The position numbers and the translations under genes were made by a program. 64,000 bases of DNA from Candidatus Heimdallarchaeota archaeon (lineage in GTDB: Archaea > Asgardarchaeota > Heimdallarchaeia > JABLTI01): assembly GCA_018238155.1 (NCBI GenBank), contig JABCTZ010000001.1, forward strand, positions 51,691 to 115,690. The letters are read 5' to 3'. The notes beneath the pieces are model-generated. The model made no database searches and was not told the origin of the DNA. It was given only the letters and a program-made list of their open reading frames with translations. This document shows positions 25,666 to 34,454 of the stretch, in pieces. Position 1 is the first letter of the stretch. The number at the start of each line of letters is the position of its first letter.

Positions 25666-26652
25666 TTGACAACATTCAAAGTTTTACTTACAAGAAAAAT
25701 ACCTCAACCTGCCATTGATTACATGTTAGAAAATGGTATAGATTTGGAAATTAACGAAGAAGATAGAGTGCTATCCCATTCTGAAATTAAAGAAAGAGTG
25801 AAAGGAAAGGATGGGTTAATCTGTTTGCTTACGGATTCAATAGATGGAGAAATCATGGAAGCTGCCGGTTCAAAGCTAAAAATAATTGCTAATTATGCTG
25901 TTGGATATAACAACATAGATCTACAGGAAGCAACGAAAAGAAAAATACCCGTAACAAATACTCCTGGAGTGTTAACTGAAACAACAGCAGATTTAGCTAT
26001 GGCATTACTTCTTTCGATTGGAAGAAGAATCGTTGAAAGTGATAATTTTACTCGAAAAGGCAGATTCACCGGATGGGGACCAATGCTTCATCTTGGAAAT
26101 GATATATATGGTAAAACATTAGGTGTAATTGGTTGTGGAAGGATAGGTTCTGCTGTTGCGAGAAGAGCTGCAAAGGGATTCAATATGAAAGTGCTCTATA
26201 ATAATACAAAGCAACTACCTGAATTAGAACAAGAACTCGGACTTGAATTCGCATCCGTAGAAGAAATACTAAAACAATCTGATTATGTTACTCTGCACGT
26301 TCCATTAACAGAGAAAACAAAACATATGATAGGTGAAAAAGAGCTAGCATTAATGAAATCATCTGCTTTTCTCATCAATACATCAAGAGGGTCTGTAATT
26401 GTGGAAAGTGCGCTCGTTAAAGCTCTTCAAGAGAGAAGAATCGCCGGTGCAGCACTTGATGTTTATGAATTTGAACCAAAACTAAGTCCCGGCTTACAAG
26501 AGCTAGACAATGTAATTGTGACTGCTCATATAGGCACTGGAACAATAGATACCAGAACAAAAATGGGCATGATGGTCGGTGAAAATTTACTTGCAGGCTT
26601 GAAAAACAAGCATCCACCAAACTGCGTAAATCCTCAAATCTTTGAAAAATAA
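25666..26652 (+). CDS. D-2-hydroxyacid dehydrogenase (glyoxylate/hydroxypyruvate reductase-like)
   Basis: 328 residues from TTG with CGGAG upstream. NAD(P)-binding GCGRIGSAVARRA, family signature in NTSRGSVI, catalytic Arg in this block, Glu in DVYEFEP and His in TAHIGT. The length without an ACT domain and the GRFTGWGP segment match archaeal glyoxylate reductase (GyaR)-type enzymes, which reduce glyoxylate or hydroxypyruvate with NAD(P)H. It lies 2 kb upstream of a class V aminotransferase and SerA, so a role linking serine, hydroxypyruvate and glyoxylate is plausible. Confidence 0.88.
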   Translation: MTTFKVLLTRKIPQPAIDYMLENGIDLEINEEDRVLSHSEIKERVKGKDGLICLLTDSIDGEIMEAAGSKLKIIANYAVGYNNIDLQEATKRKIPVTNTPGVLTETTADLAMALLLSIGRRIVESDNFTRKGRFTGWGPMLHLGNDIYGKTLGVIGCGRIGSAVARRAAKGFNMKVLYNNTKQLPELEQELGLEFASVEEILKQSDYVTLHVPLTEKTKHMIGEKELALMKSSAFLINTSRGSVIVESALVKALQERRIAGAALDVYEFEPKLSPGLQELDNVIVTAHIGTGTIDTRTKMGMMVGENLLAGLKNKHPPNCVNPQIFEK

Positions 26653-26793
26653 CCATATTGAAAACTAAAATCAGTTTAATATCAAAAAGTAAGCTAATTT
26701 GTTGAGTGAAAAACCTAATATATCTTTATCACTAATTGTGAATTAACTAATAGTTCGATACTTAAAACTACTAGAGTATGGAGAATAAAAAAC

Positions 26794-27027
26794 ATGGCTA
26801 AAGCATACGTACTAATTAATTCAGAAATTGGTGGAGAAGCTGAAGTAGTTAAACAGCTTAAAGATATGAAAGAAGTAGTAGAAGTAAGTGTTGTCTACGG
26901 TGTTTATGATGTAATAGTTAAGCTAGAAGCTGAAACTATGGAAATTCTAAAAGAGTTAATTACATCTAAAGTTAGACACCTCAATAAAGTCCGATCAACA
27001 ATGACAATGATTGCGGGCGCAGATTAG
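26794..27027 (+). CDS. Stand-alone Lrp/AsnC RAM-domain protein 1
   Basis: 77 residues, start ATG with GGAG upstream. The whole protein is the alpha/beta ligand-binding RAM domain (AYVLINSEIGGEAEVV, VYGVYDVIVKLE, VRSTMTMI) without the HTH part of Lrp. Such stand-alone forms assemble into rings and bind amino acids, or modify the action of full-length Lrp proteins. It is clearly paralogous to the next gene. Position before serine genes is suggestive only. Confidence 0.9.
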   Translation: MAKAYVLINSEIGGEAEVVKQLKDMKEVVEVSVVYGVYDVIVKLEAETMEILKELITSKVRHLNKVRSTMTMIAGAD

Positions 27028-27042
27028 ATTTACACTTAATTG

Positions 27043-27063
27043 AAAGGCTATTTCTTAGCCTTT
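27043..27063 (+). terminator. Hairpin terminator after RAM-domain gene 1
   Basis: AAAGGCTA-TTTCT-TAGCCTTT, 8-bp perfect stem, 15 bp past the stop and followed by a T/C-rich tract. Separates the two RAM paralogs into different transcripts. Confidence 0.6.
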
Positions 27064-27314
27064 TCCTTTCAACTTTCGCTGATAAAGAATATTGATCTAA
27101 AGAGATGTTTTTAGTTTTTTTCTTTTTTGAAGAAATGTTTTTTTATCTTATTTTTATAAAAAACCTCTACTTAGTAGAAAGAAATGTTGAGAAACTGTAT
27201 GTAAAAAAGGCTCTAAACTGTGAATAAACGCTATAAAACTCAAAGAAGTTATATATTTTAACGATTCTATTAATAACAAAAAGAAAAACAATAATGAACA
27301 ATTGGTGAAAAAAA

Positions 27315-27566
27315 ATGGCAAGCGCATATGTTTTAATCAATACAGAAATTGGTGGCGAAGAATCAGTTATTGGTCAGCTCAAAGCAATGGATGTTGTGGA
27401 AGAAGTGTCCGTTGTTTATGGTGTTTATGATATTGTTGCCAAAATTACTTCTGATACGATGGAAAGCTTAAAAGAAATCATTAGTACAAAAATAAGACAC
27501 TTGAATAAAGTGCGGTCAACAATGACTATGATTGCAGCTGAGTCAAGAATTCTTAAGAAGAAGTAA
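27315..27566 (+). CDS. Stand-alone Lrp/AsnC RAM-domain protein 2
   Basis: 83 residues with GGTG before the ATG. Same RAM domain as the upstream paralog, with identical blocks such as EVSVVYGVYD and RHLNKVRSTMTMIA, and a short basic extension (RILKKK). The 290-bp gap between the two is AT-rich and contains no other gene. The tandem duplication is fairly recent, judged by the similarity, and each copy has its own promoter region. Confidence 0.9.
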   Translation: MASAYVLINTEIGGEESVIGQLKAMDVVEEVSVVYGVYDIVAKITSDTMESLKEIISTKIRHLNKVRSTMTMIAAESRILKKK

Positions 27567-27782
27567 GCGTTTCTTCTGTCATAAGCTTTTCTTATTTTTA
27601 TTCCTTTTCTCAGCAAGTACAATTAAATGTCAATATCTATCTACTGATCATAATTTCCTATCTTTTTCTCTTCTCGATTGTTTAATCATTTTTCTCGAAT
27701 AGCACAAAATTTATTATATACGTATATTATCAATGTTTCTTTGTCTACAGAAGTGTAGGCATCAATTGGAGGAAAAATAGCA

Positions 27783-28856
27783 TTGCGTAAAAGATTATTT
27801 ATTCCAGGACCAACTGAAGTTTTCCCTGATGTTTTAATGCAACAAGCGAAGCCCCTCATTGGTCACAGGCCTAAGGAATTTACAGAACTTTATACTGGCA
27901 TAGTTGAAAAGTTACAAAAATTCCATGAAACTAAACAATGGGTTACTGTTCCAACCTCTTCTGGAACACTATTTATGGATATCACTGCACGTTGTCTTGT
28001 TAAGAAGAAAGCTTTAGCAGGCGTCAACGGTGCTTTCTCACAACGTTTTGCAGAGACAATTTCTGCTTGTGGCAAAGAAGTCGATACAATAGATGTTGAA
28101 TGGGGTAAAGCAATAAAACCTGAAATGGTACGTGAACAACTATCTTCAGGAGATTATGATACTGTTCTTGTTTGTCACAATGAAACAAGTACTGGTGTTC
28201 GTAACCCAATCTACAAAATTGGTGAAATGCTTCATAAAGAATTTCCTGATATAGTATATGTCATTGATTCTGTTTCTGCAATGGGTGGAGATTTAGTTGA
28301 ACCCGAAAAAATTCACAGCGATTTAATATTTGCTTCCACGCAAAAAGCCTATGCGCTTCCACCGGGATTAGCAATTGGTTTCGCTTCTGAGAAAGCATTG
28401 AAAAGATGCGAAGAAGTACCAAATAGAGGGCGGTATACTGATTTGCTTGGGTTATATAATTACTATCAGAAGAAACAACAAACACCAAGTACACCCAACG
28501 TTTCTCTCTTATATGCTCTCTCTTATCAATTGGATAAAATGCTCAAAGAAACTGCTAAAGGTCGGTACGAGCGTCATGCTGAAATGGCTACTTGGACTCA
28601 AGGATGGGCAAATAAACACTTTGAAATGTTCCCAGAAAAAGGCTATGAATCTCTTACAGTGTCAACAATTAAGAATACTCTTGGAAAGAGTATTAGTGAT
28701 TTAAACAAAGAATTAGCTAAAAGACACTTTATGATTTCAAACGGTTATGGGAAACCGCTTAAAGAGAAAACATTTAGAATCGGTCACATGGGTGATTGGA
28801 CTCTTCCTGATGTCAAAGAAGTTTGTAACCACATCGAAGAAATTTGGGAGCTGTAA
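27783..28856 (+). CDS. Class V aminotransferase (phosphoserine/serine-glyoxylate/alanine-glyoxylate type)
   Basis: 357 residues from TTG, with GGAGG nine bases upstream. PLP enzyme of the small-subunit fold: N-terminal FIPGPTEV, SSGTLFMD phosphate-binding segment, HNETSTGVRNP, the Asp of VIDSVSAMGG, and the Schiff-base Lys in FASTQKAYALPPG. The adjacent SerA gene follows 5 bp later, so the likely reaction is transamination of phosphohydroxypyruvate to phosphoserine, as done by class V enzymes in archaea lacking classical SerC. A serine-glyoxylate role is the alternative. Confidence 0.88.
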   Translation: MRKRLFIPGPTEVFPDVLMQQAKPLIGHRPKEFTELYTGIVEKLQKFHETKQWVTVPTSSGTLFMDITARCLVKKKALAGVNGAFSQRFAETISACGKEVDTIDVEWGKAIKPEMVREQLSSGDYDTVLVCHNETSTGVRNPIYKIGEMLHKEFPDIVYVIDSVSAMGGDLVEPEKIHSDLIFASTQKAYALPPGLAIGFASEKALKRCEEVPNRGRYTDLLGLYNYYQKKQQTPSTPNVSLLYALSYQLDKMLKETAKGRYERHAEMATWTQGWANKHFEMFPEKGYESLTVSTIKNTLGKSISDLNKELAKRHFMISNGYGKPLKEKTFRIGHMGDWTLPDVKEVCNHIEEIWEL

Positions 28857-28861
28857 ACTCA

Positions 28862-29773
28862 ATGAAAGTTATTGTTACTGACAAAATCGCTGATAAAGGT
28901 GTTGAACTTTTAGAAGCTGCTGGTTATGATGTGAACAAAGCTTGGGACATACCTAAAGCTGACCTCCCCAAAATCATAGGAGAGTATGATGCAATAGTTA
29001 TTCGTTCTGCAACGAAAGTCAAAGGCGACCTTTTAGAAGCAGCCAAAAATCTAAAGGTTGTTGGACGGGCTGGTATTGGTTTAGATAATGTTGACCTTCC
29101 AAAATGTAAAGAGCGCAATATTGTTGTTCGCAATACTCCAAATGCTACAACAGATACTGTTGCTGAACTTGCATTAGCTTTTATGTTTGCTCTTGCAAGA
29201 CCGATTGTAAAAGCAACAAATACTATGCGGAAAGGTGAATGGGCTAAAAAGCAACTTAAAGGCACAGAGCTCCTTGGTAAGACATTAGGTATTGTTGGGT
29301 GTGGACGTATTGGATCTGCGCTCGCTCGCAAGGCTCACGCAATTGGTATGAAAATTGTTGGATGTGATGTTGTTGAAATTCATGAAGCTTGTGTTGATCA
29401 ATGCGAAATGACTGATGTTTTCGCTCAAGCAGATTATATTTCTCTTCATTTGCCATTGTTACCTGACACAAAACACCTTATTGGTAAAAAGACCATCGCA
29501 CAAATGAAAGATGGTGTTTGTATTATTAATTGTGCACGTGGTGGCACACTTGATGAAGGCGCAGTCTATGATGCTATAAAAAGTGGAAAGATTCGTGGTG
29601 TTGCTTTAGATGTTTGGGAAAAGGAACCAATTGAATTAGAGGTCTCTAAGAAACTTCTCGAATTAGATGAAGTACTTGGCAGTCCACATATTGGTGCTCA
29701 AACAAAAGAAGGACAAGAACGAGCTGGCATTCAAGTTGCAGAGGCAGTAATCGAAGAGCTGAAAAAGCTTTAA
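28862..29773 (+). CDS. serA: D-3-phosphoglycerate dehydrogenase, short form
   Basis: About 303 residues from ATG at 28862. N-terminal MKVIVTDKIADKGVELL, substrate-loop IVIRSATKV, NAD site GCGRIGSALARKA, catalytic Arg in NCARGGTLDE, Glu in DVWEKEP, His in SPHIGAQT. It lacks the C-terminal ACT domain, so allosteric serine inhibition is not expected. It is the first step of phosphorylated serine synthesis, coupled with the aminotransferase just upstream. A hairpin follows the stop. Confidence 0.92.
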   Translation: MKVIVTDKIADKGVELLEAAGYDVNKAWDIPKADLPKIIGEYDAIVIRSATKVKGDLLEAAKNLKVVGRAGIGLDNVDLPKCKERNIVVRNTPNATTDTVAELALAFMFALARPIVKATNTMRKGEWAKKQLKGTELLGKTLGIVGCGRIGSALARKAHAIGMKIVGCDVVEIHEACVDQCEMTDVFAQADYISLHLPLLPDTKHLIGKKTIAQMKDGVCIINCARGGTLDEGAVYDAIKSGKIRGVALDVWEKEPIELEVSKKLLELDEVLGSPHIGAQTKEGQERAGIQVAEAVIEELKKL

Positions 29774-29815
29774 AAAAGTGATAATTGATTACTCACACTA
29801 AGTAAAACCAAAAAT

Positions 29816-29844
29816 GAAGCTAAGCTTTTTTTTGCTCTAGCTTC
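29816..29844 (+). terminator. Hairpin after serA
   Basis: GAAGCTA / TAGCTTC arms with a T-rich loop, 40 bp past the stop, followed by TTTTTTTT. It separates serA from the DUF1015 gene. Confidence 0.5.
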
Positions 29845-29883
29845 CCAGTCATTTTTTTTATAATTAGGAAGTGAAAAAATAAG

Positions 29884-31164
29884 ATGGTAGAAATAAGACC
29901 CTTTAGAGGAATACGATATACTAAGAAAGCAGGCGATTTAGCAGGTCTCGTAGTTCAACCCTATGACAAAATTACTGCTGAAATGCAAAAGAGCTATTAT
30001 ACAAAGTCCGAATATAATTTTTGCCGGTTAAGTTTACCAATAGAAGAAAATCGTTATGAAATTTCAGGAGAACGGTTAGAGAAATGGAAAACAGACGGTA
30101 TCTTTGAACAAGATGATAAAATCGGTTTGTATGTTTATTTTCAAGATTTCGAATTGTTTGGTAAAAAAATGATCAGAAAAGGCTTTTTTGCTGCAGTCAA
30201 ATTACATCACTTTGAAAGTGAAATTGTTCTTCCACACGAATGGACTCACAAAGGACCAAAAATCGATCGATTAAATATGCTGAAAGCTACTCAAACATTC
30301 TTAGAACCTGGTTTTATGCTTTATAATGATCCTGACAAAGTTACCACCAAAATTTTCGATGAAGTATCCATATCAGAACCTGAAATGGATGTCATTGATA
30401 GTTTAGGCGTTCGTAATAGAATTTGGAAATTAGAAGATCCAGAAAAAATAAAGAAAATTCAACAAGTCTTTGAAATCCCACCTGGACAAATTGTTGTTGC
30501 AGATGGTCATCATCGTTATGAAACTGCTTGTGGTTATAGTGATACAATTCGAAACACTCGTTCAAATTGGTCTGAAGATGATGCAGTTAATTTTAGAATG
30601 ACATTATTAGTTGCAGTACAAGATGAAGGTCTAACTGTTTTACCAACTCACAGAATTTTGGATGGTTACAAAGTTTCTGACAATGCTTGGAAAGAAATAA
30701 AAGAATACTTTGAAGTTTCATCCTTAGAAAAAGATGAAATTCAAGCTTTTATGGATTCATATGAAAAGCATGCATTCACTATCTATACTGAAGGTAAAGC
30801 CTATGGTTTAGTTTTGAAAGACACAAATACTATTGACAAATTCTTAAAAGAAGAACATGCAGAATCCTATAAAGAATTGGATGTAGTAATCGTTCGAGAA
30901 ATTATTTTCAATGGCATCCTCAAAACAAAAGACCTAAAAATCAATAAAAGCATTTTCTACATTCGATGGTTAGACGATGCTTTGAAGAAAGTTGATGACG
31001 GTAAGGCAACTATTGCACTAATTATGAATTCAACGAAAGCTGCTCAAGTACTTGATGCATCCAAAAATAACGAACGAATGCCTCAAAAATCAACTGATTT
31101 CTATCCAAAAATGATTTCAGGTCTTGTTTTACAAGACATTAATTATGGTCAATTGCTGTTGTAA
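29884..31164 (+). CDS. DUF1015 protein with ParB/Srx-like motif
   Basis: 426 residues. N-terminal RPFRGIRY and VVQPYDKI are family hallmarks. The centre carries VADGHHRYETA, resembling the active-site G-H-H-R-Y of ParB/Srx-fold enzymes such as archaeal free-serine kinase SerK. DUF1015 genes often sit next to serA. A phosphoserine/serine-related kinase or hydrolase role is inference from motif and neighbourhood. Length is normal for the family, and a hairpin overlaps the stop. Confidence 0.82.
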   Translation: MVEIRPFRGIRYTKKAGDLAGLVVQPYDKITAEMQKSYYTKSEYNFCRLSLPIEENRYEISGERLEKWKTDGIFEQDDKIGLYVYFQDFELFGKKMIRKGFFAAVKLHHFESEIVLPHEWTHKGPKIDRLNMLKATQTFLEPGFMLYNDPDKVTTKIFDEVSISEPEMDVIDSLGVRNRIWKLEDPEKIKKIQQVFEIPPGQIVVADGHHRYETACGYSDTIRNTRSNWSEDDAVNFRMTLLVAVQDEGLTVLPTHRILDGYKVSDNAWKEIKEYFEVSSLEKDEIQAFMDSYEKHAFTIYTEGKAYGLVLKDTNTIDKFLKEEHAESYKELDVVIVREIIFNGILKTKDLKINKSIFYIRWLDDALKKVDDGKATIALIMNSTKAAQVLDASKNNERMPQKSTDFYPKMISGLVLQDINYGQLLL

Positions 31165-31175
31165 TTAACAACAGC
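31155..31175 (+). terminator. Hairpin overlapping DUF1015 stop
   Basis: GCTGTTGT-AATTA-ACAACAGC, 8-bp perfect stem followed by TTTAATTATTT. Confidence 0.55.
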
Positions 31176-31267
31176 TTTAATTATTTCAAAAATTCTTTCT
31201 TAAACAAACTCTTAAATACTCATCCATTTTGTAGAATAATTAGAATAATTAAATGATGTGAAAACCA

Positions 31268-31462
31268 ATGCCCGAGGAAATCAAAGATATTTCAAAACTA
31301 GATGACATCATTGCTCGTGCAACTGAATGTAGAGTAAAAAGAGTAGGCGATGAAGTTAAATTAAAATTCAGAACTAAACATAAACTCTACACAATTAAGG
31401 TTCCAGTAAATGAGGCTGAAACCATTCGAGCAAGAATCAATATTCCAATTGTGGATTATTAA
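31268..31462 (+). CDS. rpl38e: Ribosomal protein L38e
   Basis: 64 residues. MPEEIKDISKLDDIIARA followed by VKLKFRTKHKLYTIKV is the L38e pattern (K-F-K-x-R-x-x-x-x-L-Y-T-L/I in eukaryotes). Large-subunit protein found in eukaryotes and only some archaea, so it is a useful lineage marker. Monocistronic, with its own hairpin downstream. Confidence 0.88.
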   Translation: MPEEIKDISKLDDIIARATECRVKRVGDEVKLKFRTKHKLYTIKVPVNEAETIRARINIPIVDY

Positions 31463-31474
31463 AAAAAAATGTGG

Positions 31475-31493
31475 CTGGAATTCTTTCCAGTTT
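31475..31493 (+). terminator. Hairpin after L38e gene
   Basis: CTGGAA-TTCT-TTCCAG 6-bp stem followed by TTT, 13 bp past the stop. Confidence 0.5.
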
Positions 31494-31544
31494 CACTGCC
31501 TAATTTTCAATTTATTTTATACCGCTCTATGGTAAACATTTTTG

Positions 31545-32048
31545 CTACTTTGTCAAACCTTGAAATTTAAGTAACATTTTTACAATATCTTTCTTGTTCA
31601 TGTTGGTGTTACAATATTTACACCGAATCATCAATGGATCACTGTTTTTAACAAAATAGGTTTGTTTTGGTGGTTCTCTTGCATTGGTGATGCATTTTGG
31701 GTTGATACATTTTGGAAATCCATGAACTTCTTTAGGCAACTCTACTTTGAATTTGTTCACAATCTTGAAATTTTTTATTTCGTTAATTGTAGCTCTTGGA
31801 GTAATAAGTGAAATTTGATTAATTTCTTTTTTATCTAGAATTCTATTTTCAACTTTCACAATATCTTTTTTGGTTTTTTTCTTGCTTTGTACATTTAACG
31901 AAAGTGTTACCATTGTTCCTTCTCTACCTGTAATTCCTAGCATCTCAAGTACAAGTAGTGCTGTTCCGGCAGCTATGTGATCTATCACTGTTCCATTTTT
32001 AATCTTTGAAACTTTGAGTTCACTTGTTTCGGTTGTCTTTTCGCTCAT
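31545..32048 (-). CDS. pyrI: Aspartate carbamoyltransferase regulatory subunit
   Basis: About 167 residues; starts possible at 32057 (TTG), 32054 or 32048 (ATG). N-terminal allosteric domain with VSKIKNGTVIDHI and nucleotide-binding core, then a C-terminal zinc domain with four Cys (CINPKC and CKYCN). It binds the catalytic subunit and confers CTP/ATP control on pyrimidine synthesis. It follows pyrB by under 30 bp, in one operon. Confidence 0.95.
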   Translation of the reverse strand: MSEKTTETSELKVSKIKNGTVIDHIAAGTALLVLEMLGITGREGTMVTLSLNVQSKKKTKKDIVKVENRILDKKEINQISLITPRATINEIKNFKIVNKFKVELPKEVHGFPKCINPKCITNAREPPKQTYFVKNSDPLMIRCKYCNTNMNKKDIVKMLLKFQGLTK

Positions 32049-32074
32049 AGTCATCAAATCCTTTGATAATATTG

Positions 32075-33010
32075 CTATATTTTTCCTCCAAGTATTAGAT
32101 TTAAAAGTGCCATTCTTGTTAACACTCCATTGAATGTTTGGCTGAAATATACTGCATGAACAGTTTCATCCAAATCATAATCGATTTCATTTACTCGAGG
32201 GAGTGGATGTAAAACAGGTATAGGTCCTTTCGCTTCTTTCATTATTTTTTTAGTTAGAACATAAGCATCTTTAACTTTGGCATATTCACTCTCTTGGGCA
32301 AATCGTTCTTTCTGAATTCTTGTCATATAAATTGCATCTACTCTTGAAATGACATTGATTAAACTTTCTTCTTCATGAAATTCTAATCCTGCTTCTTTAA
32401 GATCAGTTTTTATTTCGTCTCTAATCTTCAATGATTGTGGAGATACAAAGTCGATTATTACACCTTTATATTTTGCTAAAGAATATGCAAGGGAATGTAC
32501 GGTTCTACCATATTTCAAATCGCCTACTAATGCGATTCTTTTTCCTTCAATTTCTTTCAATTCACGTTTTAAAGTAAGAAGGTCAAGTAATGCTTGTGTT
32601 GGGTGTTCTTCCGCTCCACTACCACCACTAATTACTGGTACCGATGAAAACTCTGCTGCTAACCGTGCAGATCCTTCCATAGGGTGACGGATTACAATTA
32701 CATCGCCATAATTAGCTACTGTTCGAATTGTATCAGAAAGGCTTTCACCCTTTGCTGCAGAAGAAGATTTTGGATCAGATACGCTAATAACTGCACCACC
32801 TAAACGATGCATTGCAGATTCAAAACTTAAACGAGTTCTTGTGCTTGGTTCCATGAATAGAGAGACCATTACTTTGCCAACAAGAGGTTTTTTCCCTGAA
32901 TGAATGATTTTTTCCATCTTTTCGGCTTCATCTAATATTAGATTAATATGCTCTCTAGTGAGGTCCCGAATTGACACTAAACTCTTTCCGAGGAATGATG
33001 TTTCTGTCAT
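32075..33010 (-). CDS. pyrB: Aspartate carbamoyltransferase catalytic subunit
   Basis: 311 residues. Carbamoyl-phosphate loop PSTRTRLSFE, SSAAKGES (80s loop), HPTQALLDL, and PLPRVNEI near the end are all present. Condenses carbamoyl phosphate with aspartate in de novo pyrimidine synthesis; forms the (C3)2(R2)3 holoenzyme with the downstream pyrI product. Intact, normal length. Confidence 0.96.
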   Translation of the reverse strand: MTETSFLGKSLVSIRDLTREHINLILDEAEKMEKIIHSGKKPLVGKVMVSLFMEPSTRTRLSFESAMHRLGGAVISVSDPKSSSAAKGESLSDTIRTVANYGDVIVIRHPMEGSARLAAEFSSVPVISGGSGAEEHPTQALLDLLTLKRELKEIEGKRIALVGDLKYGRTVHSLAYSLAKYKGVIIDFVSPQSLKIRDEIKTDLKEAGLEFHEEESLINVISRVDAIYMTRIQKERFAQESEYAKVKDAYVLTKKIMKEAKGPIPVLHPLPRVNEIDYDLDETVHAVYFSQTFNGVLTRMALLNLILGGKI

Positions 33011-33131
33011 AGTTCTTCAAGAATAATTGCAGAATGTTTCTTCTAAAAAGGATTTTCGTCATCAATGGAAAAAAAATGCTTGACTTTTAAATTAATTATC
33101 TAATAAAATAATCTTTCATTAGATAATACTA

Positions 33132-33183
33132 GGGCAAAAAAAAGATTTTTGATTCAAAAAAATAAAAAAGATTATTTTTGCCC
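33132..33183 (-). repeat. Inverted repeat downstream of EMC3-like gene
   Basis: GGGCAAAAA and TTTTTGCCC arms (9 bp) separated by about 34 AT-rich bases, between pyrB and the end of the EMC3-like gene. Could end the minus-strand transcript, but no T-run follows the stem. Confidence 0.35.
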
Positions 33184-33208
33184 ACTTCTTTCGTGGACAA
33201 ACTTTGTT

Positions 33209-33781
33209 TTATGTTGCAATAGCTCTTTGTGCACTTGGTGTTGCGCCCATGAATCGGCGAACAAAATTTCCTAAACCAATAGATGTTAGGAAATACCAAC
33301 CCGTGAATCCCATCCAAGTTAAATTACCAAGATATCGAACATTTGGTATTATTAAAGGAATAGATGGGAAATTAAAAGGCATCCAAGCGATTGGAATATT
33401 AACAAATGCTGATCTCATCAAGAAGAAAATGATTGTTACAGGAACAAACCAAACCAACATTGGTTTCATATTTTGAATCATCATTTCACTTTGGATTTTC
33501 TTAATATATTCTTCTCTTCTTTGAACTTTTTGCCATAATTTCTTATCAGCAGAATCCATTGCTTTCTTTTTATTTTCATTATGAATTTTGATTTCTTTTT
33601 GGTTTCGACTGATTTTCTCTACATTCACAAGTGCTTTTGTGAGTAAACTCATTAACACTGCCATCAATATATTGAACAAGATTATAAAATATGTTGATCC
33701 TGGTGCATATAATATTCCTATAGCTTCAAAGATGAAGCTAAACCATGCTCCTACGGGATCAAGGAAACTTAACCAACCCAA
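33209..33781 (-). CDS. EMC3/TMCO1-type membrane insertase (DUF106)
   Basis: 190 residues. Three membrane segments (about 30-52, 110-128, 155-175) with a long charged coiled coil between the first two (KEIKIHNENKKKAMDSADKK) is the architecture of the archaeal Oxa1-superfamily DUF106 family, homologous to EMC3, TMCO1 and Get1. Inserts membrane proteins. In many archaea DUF106 lies in the secY-adk-cmk-L34e block; here L34e is still beside it, divergent. Together with Get3 at 13.8 kb it suggests a tail-anchor insertion route. Confidence 0.88.
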   Translation of the reverse strand: MGWLSFLDPVGAWFSFIFEAIGILYAPGSTYFIILFNILMAVLMSLLTKALVNVEKISRNQKEIKIHNENKKKAMDSADKKLWQKVQRREEYIKKIQSEMMIQNMKPMLVWFVPVTIIFFLMRSAFVNIPIAWMPFNFPSIPLIIPNVRYLGNLTWMGFTGWYFLTSIGLGNFVRRFMGATPSAQRAIAT

Positions 33782-34080
33782 AGTGTTTTTCTCCTATTGA
33801 AGTTATTATTGTGTTTCTTATGATAAGACGACACATTTAATCTAATAAAAGATTTCTTATTATTCGATAAAATGGTCTTTTTTTTCTCTGAAAGAGAAAT
33901 AGAAAAGAGTAATATTAATACTTACCTACTCAATTATTTAATAGAGTGCATATAAAACCGAACTTCTCATCAAGAAGGTAACACTTAAATCTTCATTGCA
34001 AACACAATATTCAAGAATGATAAATAATTCTCGCGATATAGCGAATGATATAGTTTAATAATTAAGGAATAGTGAAGCTA

Positions 34081-34350
34081 ATGAAACCAAGTGAACGTTT
34101 TGCCAAGAAAGTTTGGCGAAAACCACCCAAAAAAGATTCTGTAGGACACAAAGTACCTGTAAAATCTGGTCTAGGAAAATGTGCGATTTGTAAAAAACAA
34201 ATTAATAGCACCAAGAAGCGATTAATGAAAGATAACACTAAACCAACAAAAAGTCATACCAGGACCAATAGACCTTATGGTGGTTATCTTTGTACCAAAT
34301 GTTTTAGAAAACAAATTATCGAGACAAACAGAGCTTCAACTGAAGCTTAA
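34081..34350 (+). CDS. rpl34e: Ribosomal protein L34e
   Basis: About 89 residues from ATG at 34081 (GTG at 34072 possible). C-terminal hallmark RPYGGYLCTKC and an upstream CAICKK pair form the zinc site; the body is strongly basic. Large-subunit protein. Divergent from the EMC3-like gene, echoing the usual archaeal neighbourhood. A short inverted repeat overlaps the stop. Confidence 0.92.
   Translation: MKPSERFAKKVWRKPPKKDSVGHKVPVKSGLGKCAICKKQINSTKKRLMKDNTKPTKSHTRTNRPYGGYLCTKCFRKQIIETNRASTEA
34332..34347 (+). terminator. Hairpin at L34e stop
   Basis: AGCTTCA-AC-TGAAGCT, 7-bp stem ending just before the stop codon, then T/C-rich sequence. Confidence 0.35.
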
Positions 34351-34454
34351 TTCTCTCTTATTATTTCAGCTCTTTTCTAGATATTCGTAATATTCTTTTT
34401 ACTTCTTTACTGGTTTTATTTAAAACAATAATTTAATTTAGATTGGTGAAAAAT

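Noticed and set aside
28924..29331. 135-codon minus frame
   Set aside because: Antisense shadow of serA.
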